DNA of 64,000 nucleotides. It comes from Apostichopus japonicus. Taxonomy: Eukaryota; Echinodermata; Holothuroidea; Aspidochirotida; Stichopodidae. Below the pieces are notes generated by a model that worked only from the letters and a program-made list of their open reading frames with translations, was not told where the DNA came from and did no database searches. A program made the translations under genes and the position numbers. The DNA lies in contig NC_092574.1 of NCBI RefSeq assembly GCF_037975245.1, positions 21,167,713-21,231,712 of the forward strand, in the 5' to 3' direction. Shown in pieces: positions 1 through 13,100 of this stretch; the first letter of the stretch is position 1; each line of letters opens with the position of its first letter.

Positions 1-3000
1 GTTTTGCCTTCTCTTGTGTTTGAGACCGACTTGGTCTCTCTGCATAGACACTCATTACAGTGTAGATATACAGTAGTTAAATTGATAGTTGTCTAAGATA
101 TCTGTCATCTCCTAATCCTTGTATCTCTCCGCCTTCATCATGGGCCGCATCGAATATCCTATCAATGAGACAAATATACTACTACACTCGAGCTCATGAG
201 TAAAGATACAATTTTGTTTTTTTTAAATTGTTTATAACATGTACGGGGTTGACCAGCATTTTTTCCACTTGCCAAAGGCTATCATTACGATGGAACTCGT
301 CACAAGCCTAGCTAATATGTAGCTACAATGCTTAGCTACAATACGTAATCCTTCTGAGGGTTAATTCTTATAAACCTACTCTACAGTACCTTTATTGTAA
401 TCCAAGAAGTGCATGTTTGTGTTAATTAAATCAGAGATCTGTAAGGAATGACTGTTGGGGTCAACTTTTTAATCTGAAGATTTGTGTGGATTACACATTG
501 CGGTAGTGGGCTCCTGTTCACTTCATGAACATTGCTCTTTATGGGAAATTATGCAAAGTGTAGAATTTATGGAACCTTTGGTAGACAAATATTCCAGAGA
601 GAGTGCCGTCACGAGAAAGTGCAGCTGATGGGAGCAAATGAATAATTTGGGTGAATGTCTTTGCATGAACTGTTTTCTCGCTCCAAGATATCCTAATAAC
701 TTCACTCGGATTGGACCTTAAGATTCCCCAATTTTGTTTTTTGCAATAAATTTCAGGATCCTTAGAGGGGTGAATAATTTATTTTCATTTTCAGAAGAAG
801 TTGACTGTATAGTACATCTGTCATCAGTTTGAAAGTGACATCCTTCCTCCTCCTCCAACTTCTGATATGAATCCATCTGGGAAAATGGTGTACAGTACAT
901 CCTGATAATATCCGAAAGTTACCCTGCAGTCTCAGACTCTCAGAATGAGTGTGACTTGAGGCTGTAAAGTGAGAAAATTTGCTGCGCATGACTAAATAAG
1001 TTGTTTAGACTATACTATCTTGCCTGGCATCTGTAGTATAGTACAGCATAACAGGCCTCTGGTCACTGCACTACAGGAGAAATTATTTAAATATACTATA
1101 ATAAACTACAGTAGTATAAAAACAGACTGCCAATAGTATTCTACTGTTTCTAGCAGTTTCATGAAGCGACCAAAAAAAAATTGTACTTTTTTTTCTATTT
1201 TAGTATTTCAAAGCTATTTTCACTTTTCCTTGTGATAAATTTCCCAGTACTGCACTTTCGTACATAGAAGCCTACGCGGTACGGTTACGAGGTTCCTGAA
1301 GAAAATTAACGTAGACTGGCATCCCCATACCTCTCCATGGTCTGCATGTGGATTACACATGTGGAATAACTTAGTGTTCAAATCTTGTGTAGCAGTTTGA
1401 AAGGTTCTGAATTTTGCATTTTAAATAAAATACTATGTAAAATCTTGTGTAAAAAAAAAACTGCATCGACACATCTTTAGACTTGTATGTCAGATTTGAC
1501 CATTTTGCTATGCGATACCGGATCAGTTTATCCCTGTTACAGGACTGCGTAATTTTGCACAGTTAATGTTTTGTTGACCGCTTTGTAGATGAACAGCATG
1601 TCTGGCAATTTGTTTTACAGTGTGACAGGATATATGCTCCAGGTACAACTGTGTGAGAACTGTTCCATGATTATTAAGTTTACACAGTAATCAGGGTCTG
1701 TGACTTTTGCATCCATGAGTCAGTTATCACTGAAGGCATCGTCACGGTTTTAAGACGACTCTGCCCAAATTTGATGAAACTGTCACAGGTATCAAGTTGC
1801 GAACACCTTCGGTTAATCTAATAATGTTTTTGTACCATTGGGTGAGAAACCTAATAATACCTTACAGTAGGCAGTGACATATATGTTTGCTCTGCAATCA
1901 AGGCCACTTTACATGAACCCAGTTCGTGCTGAACTTAACTTTAATGCAATCATTTTGATATGAAGTTTATTGAAAAAAAGAGGGAAAAATATTTAAATTG
2001 GTCGCCTTGGAAAGTGGTGCAGATAAAGTTCATATCTACTGTAGCTCTCTCATACTTTAAACCGTGGCATCAAGCCAATTTGGCTGTTTTTATATGTTAG
2101 CACTGTATTCTTAGACTAAATTTTTATAGTGCAATCTGAGGCCATCACAAGTGAAAGAAGTACAGTGTTGATCAATAGTCAATATCATTCAATGTTAACT
2201 CTGTTCTGCACTAAGTTGACCTGAAAGATCTTTCGGGGTTAGAAGTAAAGCTTCTTGGAGCACTTTGATTTTGTTTGTCTGGTTGTTAAATTAAGCAATA
2301 TTTATTGAGTTTTATTATCCAGTTAACCGATTGCTTCTGTACAATATCTTCAACAATTGCAGATGCAAAGCCCAGTTATTATCTTTACAGTAAGATTTTT
2401 ACTCTAGTGAGGAACAATATTTTCAAACAAAGCTAAGAAAAATATTCCTTTGTTTGGGAGATATACAGTATATTGGAGTTTATAAAGTTTTTTCGCTAAG
2501 GAGGATGCCATTTTGACAATGTGTGATGCCAAGTTCTAGGAGAGGAAATTATTGACCCTTTGTTGTTGCATTCTTTCAAGTGAATGTAGCCTACAGTTTG
2601 AAATCTTAACACTTCTTGAAATATCAAGTGTTTTAGAAAAATAGATGTCCAACACAGTAAATTCTCATTCTCTATACCAGAAAAATGTTCATTGTAGTAA
2701 AGAAAGAAAATATGAAAAATTCAAGCTCAATGATGTCATATTTTCAGACTTGTGTTTTAGTCTGCAGTCTAGTTGGTGAAGTAACATTAAAACATTGATG
2801 TCTCACCTAACGAAATTAAATCAGGGGGGGAGGGGGGTTGGTTGGTGGTGTTGCTCATAACAGGCATCAGGGCCAACTTATTTTTAATTGTCATCTGAAA
2901 GGACCAAGTTTCTGTTCAGACAATCAAAATCAGCTCTGGAGGTTGTCCAGCAAGCGAGATGGCTACAGTACAGTTGCTTCCATCAAATTCAGATTGCAAT

Positions 3001-3488
3001 TGTAACTAACCCCAAATAGGTCAAATAATGAATTGGTATCAGCCTCCATGACTTTGAAGTTTTTGAGACAGTGAAACAAAACTAAAACAGTGGTAGGCCT
3101 ACGGTTCACATGAAGGGGAGTTTTACTGGGCCAAAGCTGGTGTTCTATTCACCAGACCTATACATCTCTCTTATAGTGTGCATATTTGCTCACTCTTTGT
3201 AAGTTTGCTGCATTATTTTTGGACAACCAAATTTGCTATTTGGACGACCAATCGGTAGAGACCTGGTTGTCGGAGGGACAACCAAAAAGAATTCCTGCAA
3301 ATATTCCCCTGGGTATAATTACCACTTCTAGGCTAATGATGGTAATTCTGTATACTTCCCCTTCTAATTAAATGTAAAATTTGATTTTTTTTTTGCCTAC
3401 ACTGTATTACACTTGTTACAAGTTCACTGCAAAGCACATTATCAGCTCACATTTTCAAACTCTCCTACTTTTTTTTCTTCTTTAAAAG
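1..3488. other. Upstream non-coding sequence, no supported gene
   Basis: AT-rich sequence with homopolymer runs and a G-rich tract near 2824-2845. No open frame with flanking splice signals was convincing on either strand. The NuMA gene that starts to be readable at about 3.5 kb needs upstream exons for most of its N-terminal hook/CH-like domain. They may be small exons hidden here or lie before the window; I could not place them. Confidence 0.5.
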
Positions 3489-3625
3489 AAATCGAGAAGA
3501 AGATTAATCGACTCAAAAGTTTTGTTAAATCCTGTATTAATACGAGTTCGAACGTGATTAATAAAATAATGTTGACAAAACCGTCCGACTTCTGTCCGCC
3601 CGGAAAATTTGTTACGTCTCTTCAG
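3489..3625 (+). CDS. Candidate NuMA exon: end of the hook/CH-like domain
   Basis: A pyrimidine-rich tract and AG at 3487-3488 precede a frame reading EIEKKINRLKSFV. Its spacing of hydrophobic residues (I-x3-I-x2-L-x2-FV) matches the helix near the end of the human NuMA hook domain (I-x3-L-x2-I-x2-FV). The best-looking donor is CAG/GTTATA after 3625, but it ends in phase 0 and does not join in frame to the candidate exon at 3784. The true 3' end is therefore unsettled: another weak donor, or a frame read through to 3836 (that frame is open from 3413 to 3994). Protein pattern supports it; splicing evidence is weak. Confidence 0.35.
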
Positions 3626-3783
3626 GTTATATATTGTGAAGCACACCCCTCCCCCCATCACTACTCATACCTTGTAACAATGTTTCATGTTACTTTCACG
3701 TTATGTGTATCCTCAATGTTTATACATCTCTACAATTCAAGCATGCACGCCGGTCGTCAATCATTTGTCGCATATTTTAACAG

Positions 3784-3836
3784 ATCCACGAAACCCAAAG
3801 CTCTATCTGAAATCTGTCACTTTGTCTTTACCGAAG
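3784..3836 (+). CDS. Candidate NuMA exon: linker after the hook domain
   Basis: A 53-bp segment flanked by an acceptor (TTTTAACAG at 3775-3783) and a good donor (GAAG/GTATGA). Entered in phase 2 it reads STKPKALSEICHFVFTEG and leaves in phase 1, exactly what the next certain exon (3979) needs. It resembles the human stretch just before the NuMA rod (K-x-EI-x-F followed by a Ser-rich run). The join from any upstream exon is not resolved. Confidence 0.5.
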
Positions 3837-3978
3837 GTATGAGATTCAACAAGCTATATATCACTTTTTTTTTCTTTTCTTTTTTTCAAATCAGTAGGTT
3901 TGGTCTATTCTTTACGAGACGTAAAGTGTTAAAGTATGGATTTTTTCCTTTTTTTTTTAATAATTTTTTTTTTGTCAG

Positions 3979-4139
3979 GAGACAGTGTCAGTAGTGATTC
4001 TTCATCGACTAGTCTCAACGACTCCAGCAACAAACTGAAAACCCCGGTAGAACCAGCTTCACCTTTTCAGAGAGTCTACCAAGGGTCGCCCATTTCACCA
4101 GTTAAAGTGCTCCTGACATCGCCACACATGGCTAACAAG
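3979..4139 (+). CDS. NUMA1: NuMA exon: Ser/Pro linker before the rod
   Basis: Acceptor TTTTTTGTCAG; donor AACAAG/GTATAT. Enters in phase 1, leaves in phase 0. It encodes a Ser-rich run followed by TPVEPASPFQR and GSPISPVKVLL. SPVK fits a CDK-type S-P-x-K site. The order Ser-run, ASP, then a conserved VLLTSP-like stretch parallels the vertebrate segment joining the hook domain to the rod. Confidence 0.85.
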
Positions 4140-7100
4140 GTATATATATAGTAATATCAATGCATACCTTAACAGTTTATTCAAAAGAATGATAATACTG
4201 AAACATGTGTAGATGGATGTTTTGTTTGTGAAATTACATTTTATTCCTTTTTTGAAACTTTGTATTTTACATGTGGCATGTCCAAGCTCAGATTTTATTT
4301 CTAATATGCAAGTCATAAAGAAGGTGTGTACTGTACTGTACAAAGAAGAGAGAATATTTACAAATGAAGGACATTCAAAGTTAAAACACATTTCACCCTG
4401 CTAGTGACATTTGTAGATTACATTTACTCTCTCTGGCTCCTTATCCAATGCCTACATGTATGGGAGTTTAAGACTGACACTGTCCAATGTAAATTATTAT
4501 ACAAGAACTGTTATTATTGACCGCTGGACATTGACAGTGTTAATTTGTTACAAGGCTTTTAAAGCAACTCCAGTGTACATATTGCAAATTGAGCTCCCTA
4601 GCATTCACACAAGGTTTACTTTTACCACCGAGGCCACTTGACAGAACTGGTTTTAACTTTCTTTTTTGTTTTTTTACTACATTTATGAAGTTGAAAAATA
4701 AGTAGACCAGACCAGAGACCAGGGTTGACATTTTTTAATTACCCGACCTTTTGGAGACGACTATGTATACGAGAAACCAAAATGCCCTTCCTGTCAGATT
4801 AAAAGTGCTAGACGATAGATGTCGGGCACGTTGTTAGGGACTTTGGCCGTCAGTATTGATAGGAGTCTCGTAAATCATTTCTTCTCTACCATCGCTTGGA
4901 TTAACCACTGTTGTTTGGAAAGCTTGCTTAAAATTTCTTTCAAATAAAAATTCTTAAACCCACATTCTGATGAAAAGATGAAAGTTTCAAAAGTCTATGC
5001 ATTCTTGTTGTTACCACAACTGTAAAGTCGTAAGTGGTGCATTAAGTGTTGAATTTTTAACAGAAAATACATGTGGAAAAAGGGGGTAAAAAAAACTTGA
5101 TGTTTTTTATGGTTGGCTGTACTGCTCATTGAATAATCACAGTGACAAACATTTCAAGATAATACAGGTTTGGAAATCCGTTTGGTGCTTTTGTCACCTA
5201 ATTTTGATGAAGATGAGATGATTAATCAGATTATTAATCTAATTAATAATAATAATGAGATAATTAAAAGTGAAGAAGATGAGATGATTAATCTGTGACA
5301 TTCCATTTCCTCAGGTGCTGTAGCTAAGTGGTACCAGTAGTCTGGTGAAAAACATTTTGATTTCATTTTCTTGAAACAAACAAGCCAAATAAAAAGTAGA
5401 AGCAAGGTACGGTGATATTGAAATCCTTGAATTTTTGTTACATTCTAACTTCTACATGGTGTGTCATTGTTTGACAATCTATTTGAGTAAGAGCAGAGCT
5501 TTTTAACCAAAAAGGGAAAAGGCTGTAAAGAAGATATGAAAGTAGCCTTATTTTCATGCAGCAGAAAAGAACTGTACTTAAGTACAGGTACTATAAAATT
5601 GTTGTTTAATGAAGAAGAGTGGATAGAATCTCCCTGCAGTATAAGACAGTGTGATCAGGTCGAATGTAATGTACAAACGACAAGAATACATTAAAGGATT
5701 CTGTTTAGCAAATTGATTAAAGAATTATGATTAGCCACAAGGATATGATGACACATTTTGTGAAGAATGCATTAAAATGCACCAAACAATGTGATTTTAA
5801 AATACATACTACACAAGTGGTAACCTAATCCACCTCCCTCCCCCCCCCAACATGCCCTTCCATTTGTAAATGATATATATGTAATGTTTTGTACGGCATC
5901 GAAATATTCCGCTCTGTCGAAGACACTTCACTTTAATGTTAAATATCGATTCCGTCCAATCATTTCACTCAGATAAACCTTAGGAAGATGCACCATAAGA
6001 TCCGTGAGCTGGAAACCAAGAATGCTTCGGAGAGAGCGCTGAGGGACGACGTAGAATCGGAGGTACTCGAGAAGAGCAAGAGAATAGCAGACCTGGGTAA
6101 GTCTAGATTATTCTGTGCCCATCCACGGCGGATAGCGGGGAAAGAGAGTGTCCCGATCGGGAAGTTCTTTAAAGCGAGGATAATATTAGACATCTGTTAG
6201 ATCAAGGTCGTTTAGATTATTCCACACCCAGCAGTCAACGGTGGCAGCTCGCAGCATGAGTCAGTGGGGACCATTTACTAAATTGCCTTGACTATAATTT
6301 GTGATAAAACAAAGGCAAGGATGACTAGCTATTCAGCTGTAAGCTTCATGCCAGACTCTTGCACAGATCGTATTACCACTGGTACCTTGAATCTGTGGAT
6401 GCCCTGTGTTGACAAGGACAACTGTGGTCGGTGTGTGAAAAGTCGCTCGAAATTTTGATATCAAACATTTTATTTGTGCTGCAAAGAACAAAATTTCAAA
6501 ATGTCCAGTCTTTACCACTGTAGTATCTTCAAAACAGCAAATCCTGTCAGTTTCTGCTCCCCCCCCTCCCCTCCCCCTACTAATTTTACAGCTTTCTTAC
6601 AGCACTGTCAAAAACTATTGAATGATTAAATTTATTTGAATGTTACCATGGAAGGTGTATCGTCTGTGGAGATCATACCTCTCCTTGACAAACGGTTGTC
6701 ATTTTTTGGCCTTCTCATTCATCAAGGCCCACAGGGGGGAAAAAAAAACTTACAAGCTCATTTGCCTTTTCTGCTTTTGCTCTTTCTTTTTCCATTTTTT
6801 CCCCCCTTTTTTACTTTGGTTGACCCTATTGCAGCTGATGACAAATGCATGAAGAATCTTTGACTTACGGCCAAAACAGGGGCACTCGGGTCCTCATAAA
6901 TGTGCAATATGTCGTAGACTTTGTAAACAATCCCTTCAGAAATGCTGACAAATTTGCATGAGACCCTAACATTTGATGACTTTTTGTCATTTTGCTGATT
7001 TCATTTAGTTGAAAGTTGAGGATCCATGTTTATTTGTTTCTGCCAGATGAAAGGCCGGCTTTCATCCACTTTGAAAATTCCCTCTTAAAGTAGTATGACC

Positions 7101-10100
7101 TTAAACTCATGTCATCTGTCCATGTAAATCCAGTTTTCTTTGATGCAGCCTATTATTAGCAGCAATTAATCAACTGAATGGTAACAATAAAACTTCTTTG
7201 TTGTGTTTGGTCGACATAATTAAAGAGCTTCTGATCTCTCGAGTTTGATTAATTGATAATATAATTAGCAAAACTCGGCAGAGGCAGACCATACTCTCTG
7301 ACTAGTCCATTGTAATGGAAACTGTAGGGTTACGGTACCCGTGGGAAGCCCTGCATATTAACTGTTCACATGACCAATGTGGCTCACGAACTGACAAAAA
7401 AATTGACAGAGGGAGCTGTCATAACAGAAGACATCTTTTGAAACAAGTTTCTTTAGTTTCAGGTCAAAATAACTGTGTATGCTCTGTAAGTTGTATTTCA
7501 AAGACATGGTTTCCTTCGGCAAAACTGCACAATTGGAACAGTGACTTAATCGCCCTGCATGTAAGTTTTGCCCAGTGTGTTCTCATGCGAGTATAGTTTG
7601 ATATTTTGCAAACTGCAGACAAAAATGGCGATACACTGCTTTAAAGTCACAGAGAAAGATGTATAATGAAAAATGGGAAAAGGATCGATTTTGAAGTGAT
7701 TTGTAAAAATTTATTTGGACAGAATCTCAGATGCGAGACCTCAATAATCAACTGCAAGGCAGCAAGGACCTCCAAGATAAACTTGATGAATTCCAGGCCA
7801 GAGAAGAAGAATTTAACAGCGACAAAAGTCAGCTACAAAAGTAAGATCTTTCCTTCATTCTGCCTCTTCTTTGTTTGTTTGTTTTTTTTTTTTCATTTCT
7901 TCTTCTTTTTTTTTGGGGGGGGGGAGGGGGTTGTCCTTCTATAACAGAACTGGAAAGGTTAAACATGGTGTGAACAATTTGGTTTTTGCCCAGTTTACCT
8001 AAGTTTTTCTCACTGCAACAGGTGGCATCTGGCCCAGAATATGCATTATATCGTGGGGTGGGTGAAATGGGATTTTGTAGGAAGCAACATTGATGAAAAA
8101 GCAGCTCCATCCTCTTTGATGCAAATTATTGATTGAATGGTTTATCATCAATGACAGACCAATTCTTGTCATATAAATGAAACGGTACAGTATCTTTTAA
8201 ATTAGATGGACAACCAAGTTTGTGTCCCAGACTACTCATTTTTTCCTTCCTCTTCTGCCAAAAGATTTTTTTTTACAGAATATCATGCACTTTATTACAG
8301 CCCTGGTTAATTTCATAAATCTCTGCATTTTATGTTTGATCCAGCATTTTCAATAAAATTCATTATAAGAAATATGATGGCGTTTGAAGTCATCTCCTTT
8401 GCTTGCTGGGAATGGGATTTTTTTTTTTAATTTCAGAATTAAACCTAGTTCTAATAAAATTTTGTTTTTATTTAAATTTAACTATAGTTTTAATTATTAC
8501 GAAAACAAAAGTAGATTTTCAATCCTAACTGAATTGCTCATTGCTTAACTTTAAGAGAGAGCTTCCAAAATAACCCCCATACAGTACAAAAGTGTTTACT
8601 ATTAGCACGTTCCAACAAAGTTTCACCAGATGGATATTCCTCTCTTTTTCAAATTTATATCAATATTCGTTCTTTGTGGACTTGACAATTACAAGGTACC
8701 GAATTAGTACACAGCAATAAAAGTTTGAAATAATCTATAGTTACAGTAACAAAATATTTCTTTTAACTGTTAGGATCATTGAACAGTAATTAATCTGTAT
8801 CTTTAAAGCAAAAAAAGGGGGTCCTCTCCTCAAATGGAACTGTTTAGATTCTCGTATTTTCTCCGTGTCAGGATGAAGATGAAACTCTCCGAGCTGGGTG
8901 ACATGAAAGAGGAATATTCGCGCCTCGACAAGGAAATGAAGGACTTGACGTCAGAGAGGACAAAATTACATTCATCGGTAAGATGGACGTTTCATGATTC
9001 TGGTTTGACTTGCCGACACAATCAGAGGCTACATGAACATTTTATACTACTTCGGAGGTTAAAAACATGTTAAATTGTAACACCTTGTTCGGCAGTGTAC
9101 CGTATGGTGACTTTATCCCATTACTTACTCATAAAAGAGCACTTCATAAAAGATACTTCATAAAAGAGCTTCATAAAGGATACTTCATAAAAGAGCATTT
9201 ATGTTATTGTTTTTGTGAACTTTTAAAAAAGCTTGTGAAAGGTAGTTTCTTCTCCCCTTTTTTGTCAACACTTATGGTACATAAATATTCAACCATGAAT
9301 ATTCAACCTGTAATGTTGCTTCTGTAAGCAACGGTTCATTGTTGTCTTGTCGAGATCGGCAGACTATCGCACCATCCTCACACATCTGACTTCCACTCTG
9401 GTGAATTTCACACAGCATTAATCCTTCTGCATAGTTTGTCAATTAAAATGTGTCAATCACACCAACTCCTACACCCATGTACTTCCTCCATGCCTCCTCA
9501 AACTCCCCCCCCCCCAAGGAAACAGTCAACGACTGTCAATGCATTTTTGTTAAATACGAATCAAACAAGAGCGTGGTGATCATTAGGATTCCTTGACCGT
9601 TGATATTTTCTCACCGTGAGTGATAAAAAAATACAAAAACTTGACAGTTCGGCCTTTGGAATGTTTTTATTTCTCCTCAGTTGGGTGGATACCAAAGGCT
9701 GAAAGGTGAACACGAAGAGGTCCAGAAGAGTCTGCGACAGGCGAACCGGGAGATAGACCAACTGAAAGCAACGATCGAGAAAGTGAACGAGGACCTGATG
9801 GTGTCAGAGAGTAAATACTCAGAGGCAGAACAGATGCTGCAACAGTCTCGCCAGATTTACAAGGAGAAGATTGAACATCTTGAAGTGCAACTTTCCTCAA
9901 ACAGTAAATATTTCATCTTATTCTTGGTAGGACGGGGGGGGGGTGGGGGGTTGGGGAGGCTTTTCTATGGGTAGGAATGGGGCTTAGTCTGAATTACAAG
10001 TTTTCTCATTCCTTCCTTTTCTTCCATCTTCTTTTCTTTCTCTCTTTTCATATCACATTTCCTATCTGGTCCCTCTTGTCTCTGTTAAGTTACCTTTCTT

Positions 10101-13100
10101 CGTCTTTTTTCTAGCTCTTGTGAATATGTATAATTCCTCCAATTCCTAACTGGTCCATTTTTTGTCTTAATCTACTTTTCTTTTGTCCACTCTCTTGTAA
10201 GCATCTATGTTCTTAGTAGAATTTGTTTAAGCTTTCATGTCTTTTTTCCAACAATGAAACTTGAATGAGACTATCGATAGCAACGCACCGTATCACAAAC
10301 CCCCCACGTACACCGAAATAACTTACTGATTAACGCTGTTAAACACAGTGCTAATGAAATAGCAGTACCCGTGAAAATTGAGGTGGATACTTTATATGCT
10401 TCTGTTATAATATCCCCAAATATCACTTTAACGTGGCAGAAACAAATGATGAGAGGGGTTAACAAAGAGGTAAAAACTTTTTGAGTCTGATAATGCTCAA
10501 AAATTTATCCATGCAGAACCGTAGTTGTCTTATGGAAAGAACTATGGGGCCAAAAAAAAACTACGAAAATAAAAGCATTCACAGAACGATGCCAAAACTG
10601 TCAAGGACCGTAGGAGGTTTATCATGATGCATGCATGTTGTTGTTGAAGACGGTCACTGAATATTAAAAGAAGTAATTTTCGATTTTGAACAGATGCCTC
10701 CCCTCTGCTGGGCGAATCCCTGGGTATGATCACGGAGAAGAGAATCGCGGATCTGGAGGACGAGTTAAACGAGCTTCGATCTACGTGGACGGAACCGAAA
10801 GCTAATCAAGCTCTGAAAGACGAGCTGTCACAGATGACACAAATCAGAGGGAAGTTTGAGGTAAGGAGAGAAGAAAAATGCTGTCTTCACTGCTGGGAAT
10901 TTTACAGCATTTTTTGATTAAAATTCATGCCAGTTTGGATATGGGTATTTTTATGTCCATTCTCCTTTCGTTTTATTGATAGGTCACTGTATAATCCTAC
11001 ATAGAGAATAGCCCCTCTTCATCTTTTTGAATATTTTTTTCCTTTTATTATCTTTCTTTCCTTCCTTCCTTCCTTTTTTTCCTCTCTTTGTCTCCTGATG
11101 TTTCATAGAATGATTCCCTTTTGTGGTGTCTTTCAGTCGAGGAGCATGAAAAAGAAAAAGCTGAAGGGGAAATTTGATTTATTGCTTTTGGGAGTTTCTC
11201 TTGTATAAACCGGCAATGTTTATGTCATGTTCACGGACACTGCTTGTCAAGTTACCTCTCTCTCTCTCTCTTCGTATGTTATGGCATTTATGTTAGTCAA
11301 CACCGTCAACATTTCTTCAATTTCCACGACCCTCGTTTGACAAATATAAGTTACCACCCTCGTGTTTGAGTATTAAAGATTGAACGAAGTAGAGGTCGTA
11401 TTCAAAAGAATAGGTGTGCAGTTCCTTCTTTAATATGTCTAACGTTGTCTGTCATCCTGTAAACTTTTCGATTGAACTTTATCCCATAATTACTCTGAAC
11501 TTAGTAGAAGATATCACAAACTTTATTTTGTTTCCTTTCCAATATTTTAGCTTGCCAAAAGCATAGAACAGTAGTAGCTGAAGTTAGAATCAGCGCTGTT
11601 GACTATTTTGTAGTTCATTGTCTAAGATTACCGGCAGACTAACTATTCTTTTTATTGCTGGTTTTTATCCTACAGTAATTCACCTGCTTCTGTTTCTTAT
11701 TTATTTATTTTCTTCTTTGCCTCTCTCTTCCTCTCTCAGTTCAATCTATCGCATTTTATTAAAACATATCTTTGATTATGTAAAATACTTTCAATGGTCT
11801 CTGTTTGATAACCTAACCTACATTTTGGCATTTTTCTTTCCTTTATTGTTTGTACTTCCAGTTTTAGCCCACGGCAAGCCATATGTTTCTGGAAATATAA
11901 TCAGGCGAATGGTGTTAGGTAGAGCTGCAAATATGCGTGAAACATAAGATCACATCAAAATAAGTAAAAGATGGGGGGGGGGTAAAAGAGAAAACATTTT
12001 CAAAATGATTTGTAAAGCATAATCAAAATTTGCTGCAGGGGTAATCCAATGATAGCAATCGATATGTGCGCTGGTCCGTTCAATATAAAATCATCCCCAG
12101 GGGAATTTCATGTTATGAAGATCAAATGTGCCGGTAGTACGCATGATAGAGGGGAAAACTTATCAATGCAATGAAAATGTCACTTTTATAGTTGGACTTG
12201 ATTTTAATGTTCTTAATAACGTTGATTGTATGACAGTTACATCATTTGTTTGTCTGTTTGGGGAGGAGGGAACACTTCATAGATATTTGATTCCAATATC
12301 TGTTGATACGTTACACCGTTTGAAGTATTCTCTTCCAACATTTTCGTGAAAGTTTAGACAGCTAGGAATATTTGACTTGAAAATGGAAATGTATCAGGAG
12401 CAGTTTTGTGATTTTTAAGGTCAATTTGAATAAACTAGACATAATTTGTTGCCTAAAACAATGGTCTGCAAAAAAAAAGGGGTCCGATCAAAAATCAGGC
12501 CACCAAAAAAATTTGGTGGGTTGGGAGAGACTTTTTCCATACTTCAAAAAATTTATCGACAGTTTTCGGAGTTTGTTGACATAGTTTAACCAAGTTGTTT
12601 CATTAAACTCGAATCAATAGTTTAGGCTAGCTTTCATGCATTCCGAAAACAAATCTTAACTGAGTGGAGGGGGTCAGGTGGGGTCGTGGCTCAGTCCTAC
12701 AACTCCCTATCAGATGCTTAACAGGACCAGATACAGGACCATACAAAATACCGAGCAACCTGTTTTCTGCTCTGTTCACCTCACAATAAACCAAGTATTT
12801 AATAGGTCAGACTGTTGGAAGTATAACTCCTCCCAGAATGCAATATTCTTGTTATCACGTAGGTCATATATCCCTCCACAGAGTCCTCATTCTGTCACGA
12901 TAATTCTTCTCTTCGTATTTCTATACACCTATGCCTTGCAAAATAAATGACGAGTGATATTCTATTCTCTAATTACCGTAGGGATCTCCCTGTCAAGTAG
13001 TCTACATAATTATGTTGATAACATGTTTTTTATTTGAAAGCCAAGTGTGATAAGGTCACACATTTTCTTGTGTGCATTAATGCTGTAGCAGCCAGGTATC

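Noticed and set aside
3936-4151. Independent small gene starting at ATG 3936
   Set aside because: The first codons lie in the T-rich acceptor tract; the conserved part is the NuMA exon 3979-4139.
11618-11947. Open frame of 109 codons in the long NuMA intron
   Set aside because: T-rich hydrophobic composition typical of AT-rich intron; no splice flanks and not needed for phase.
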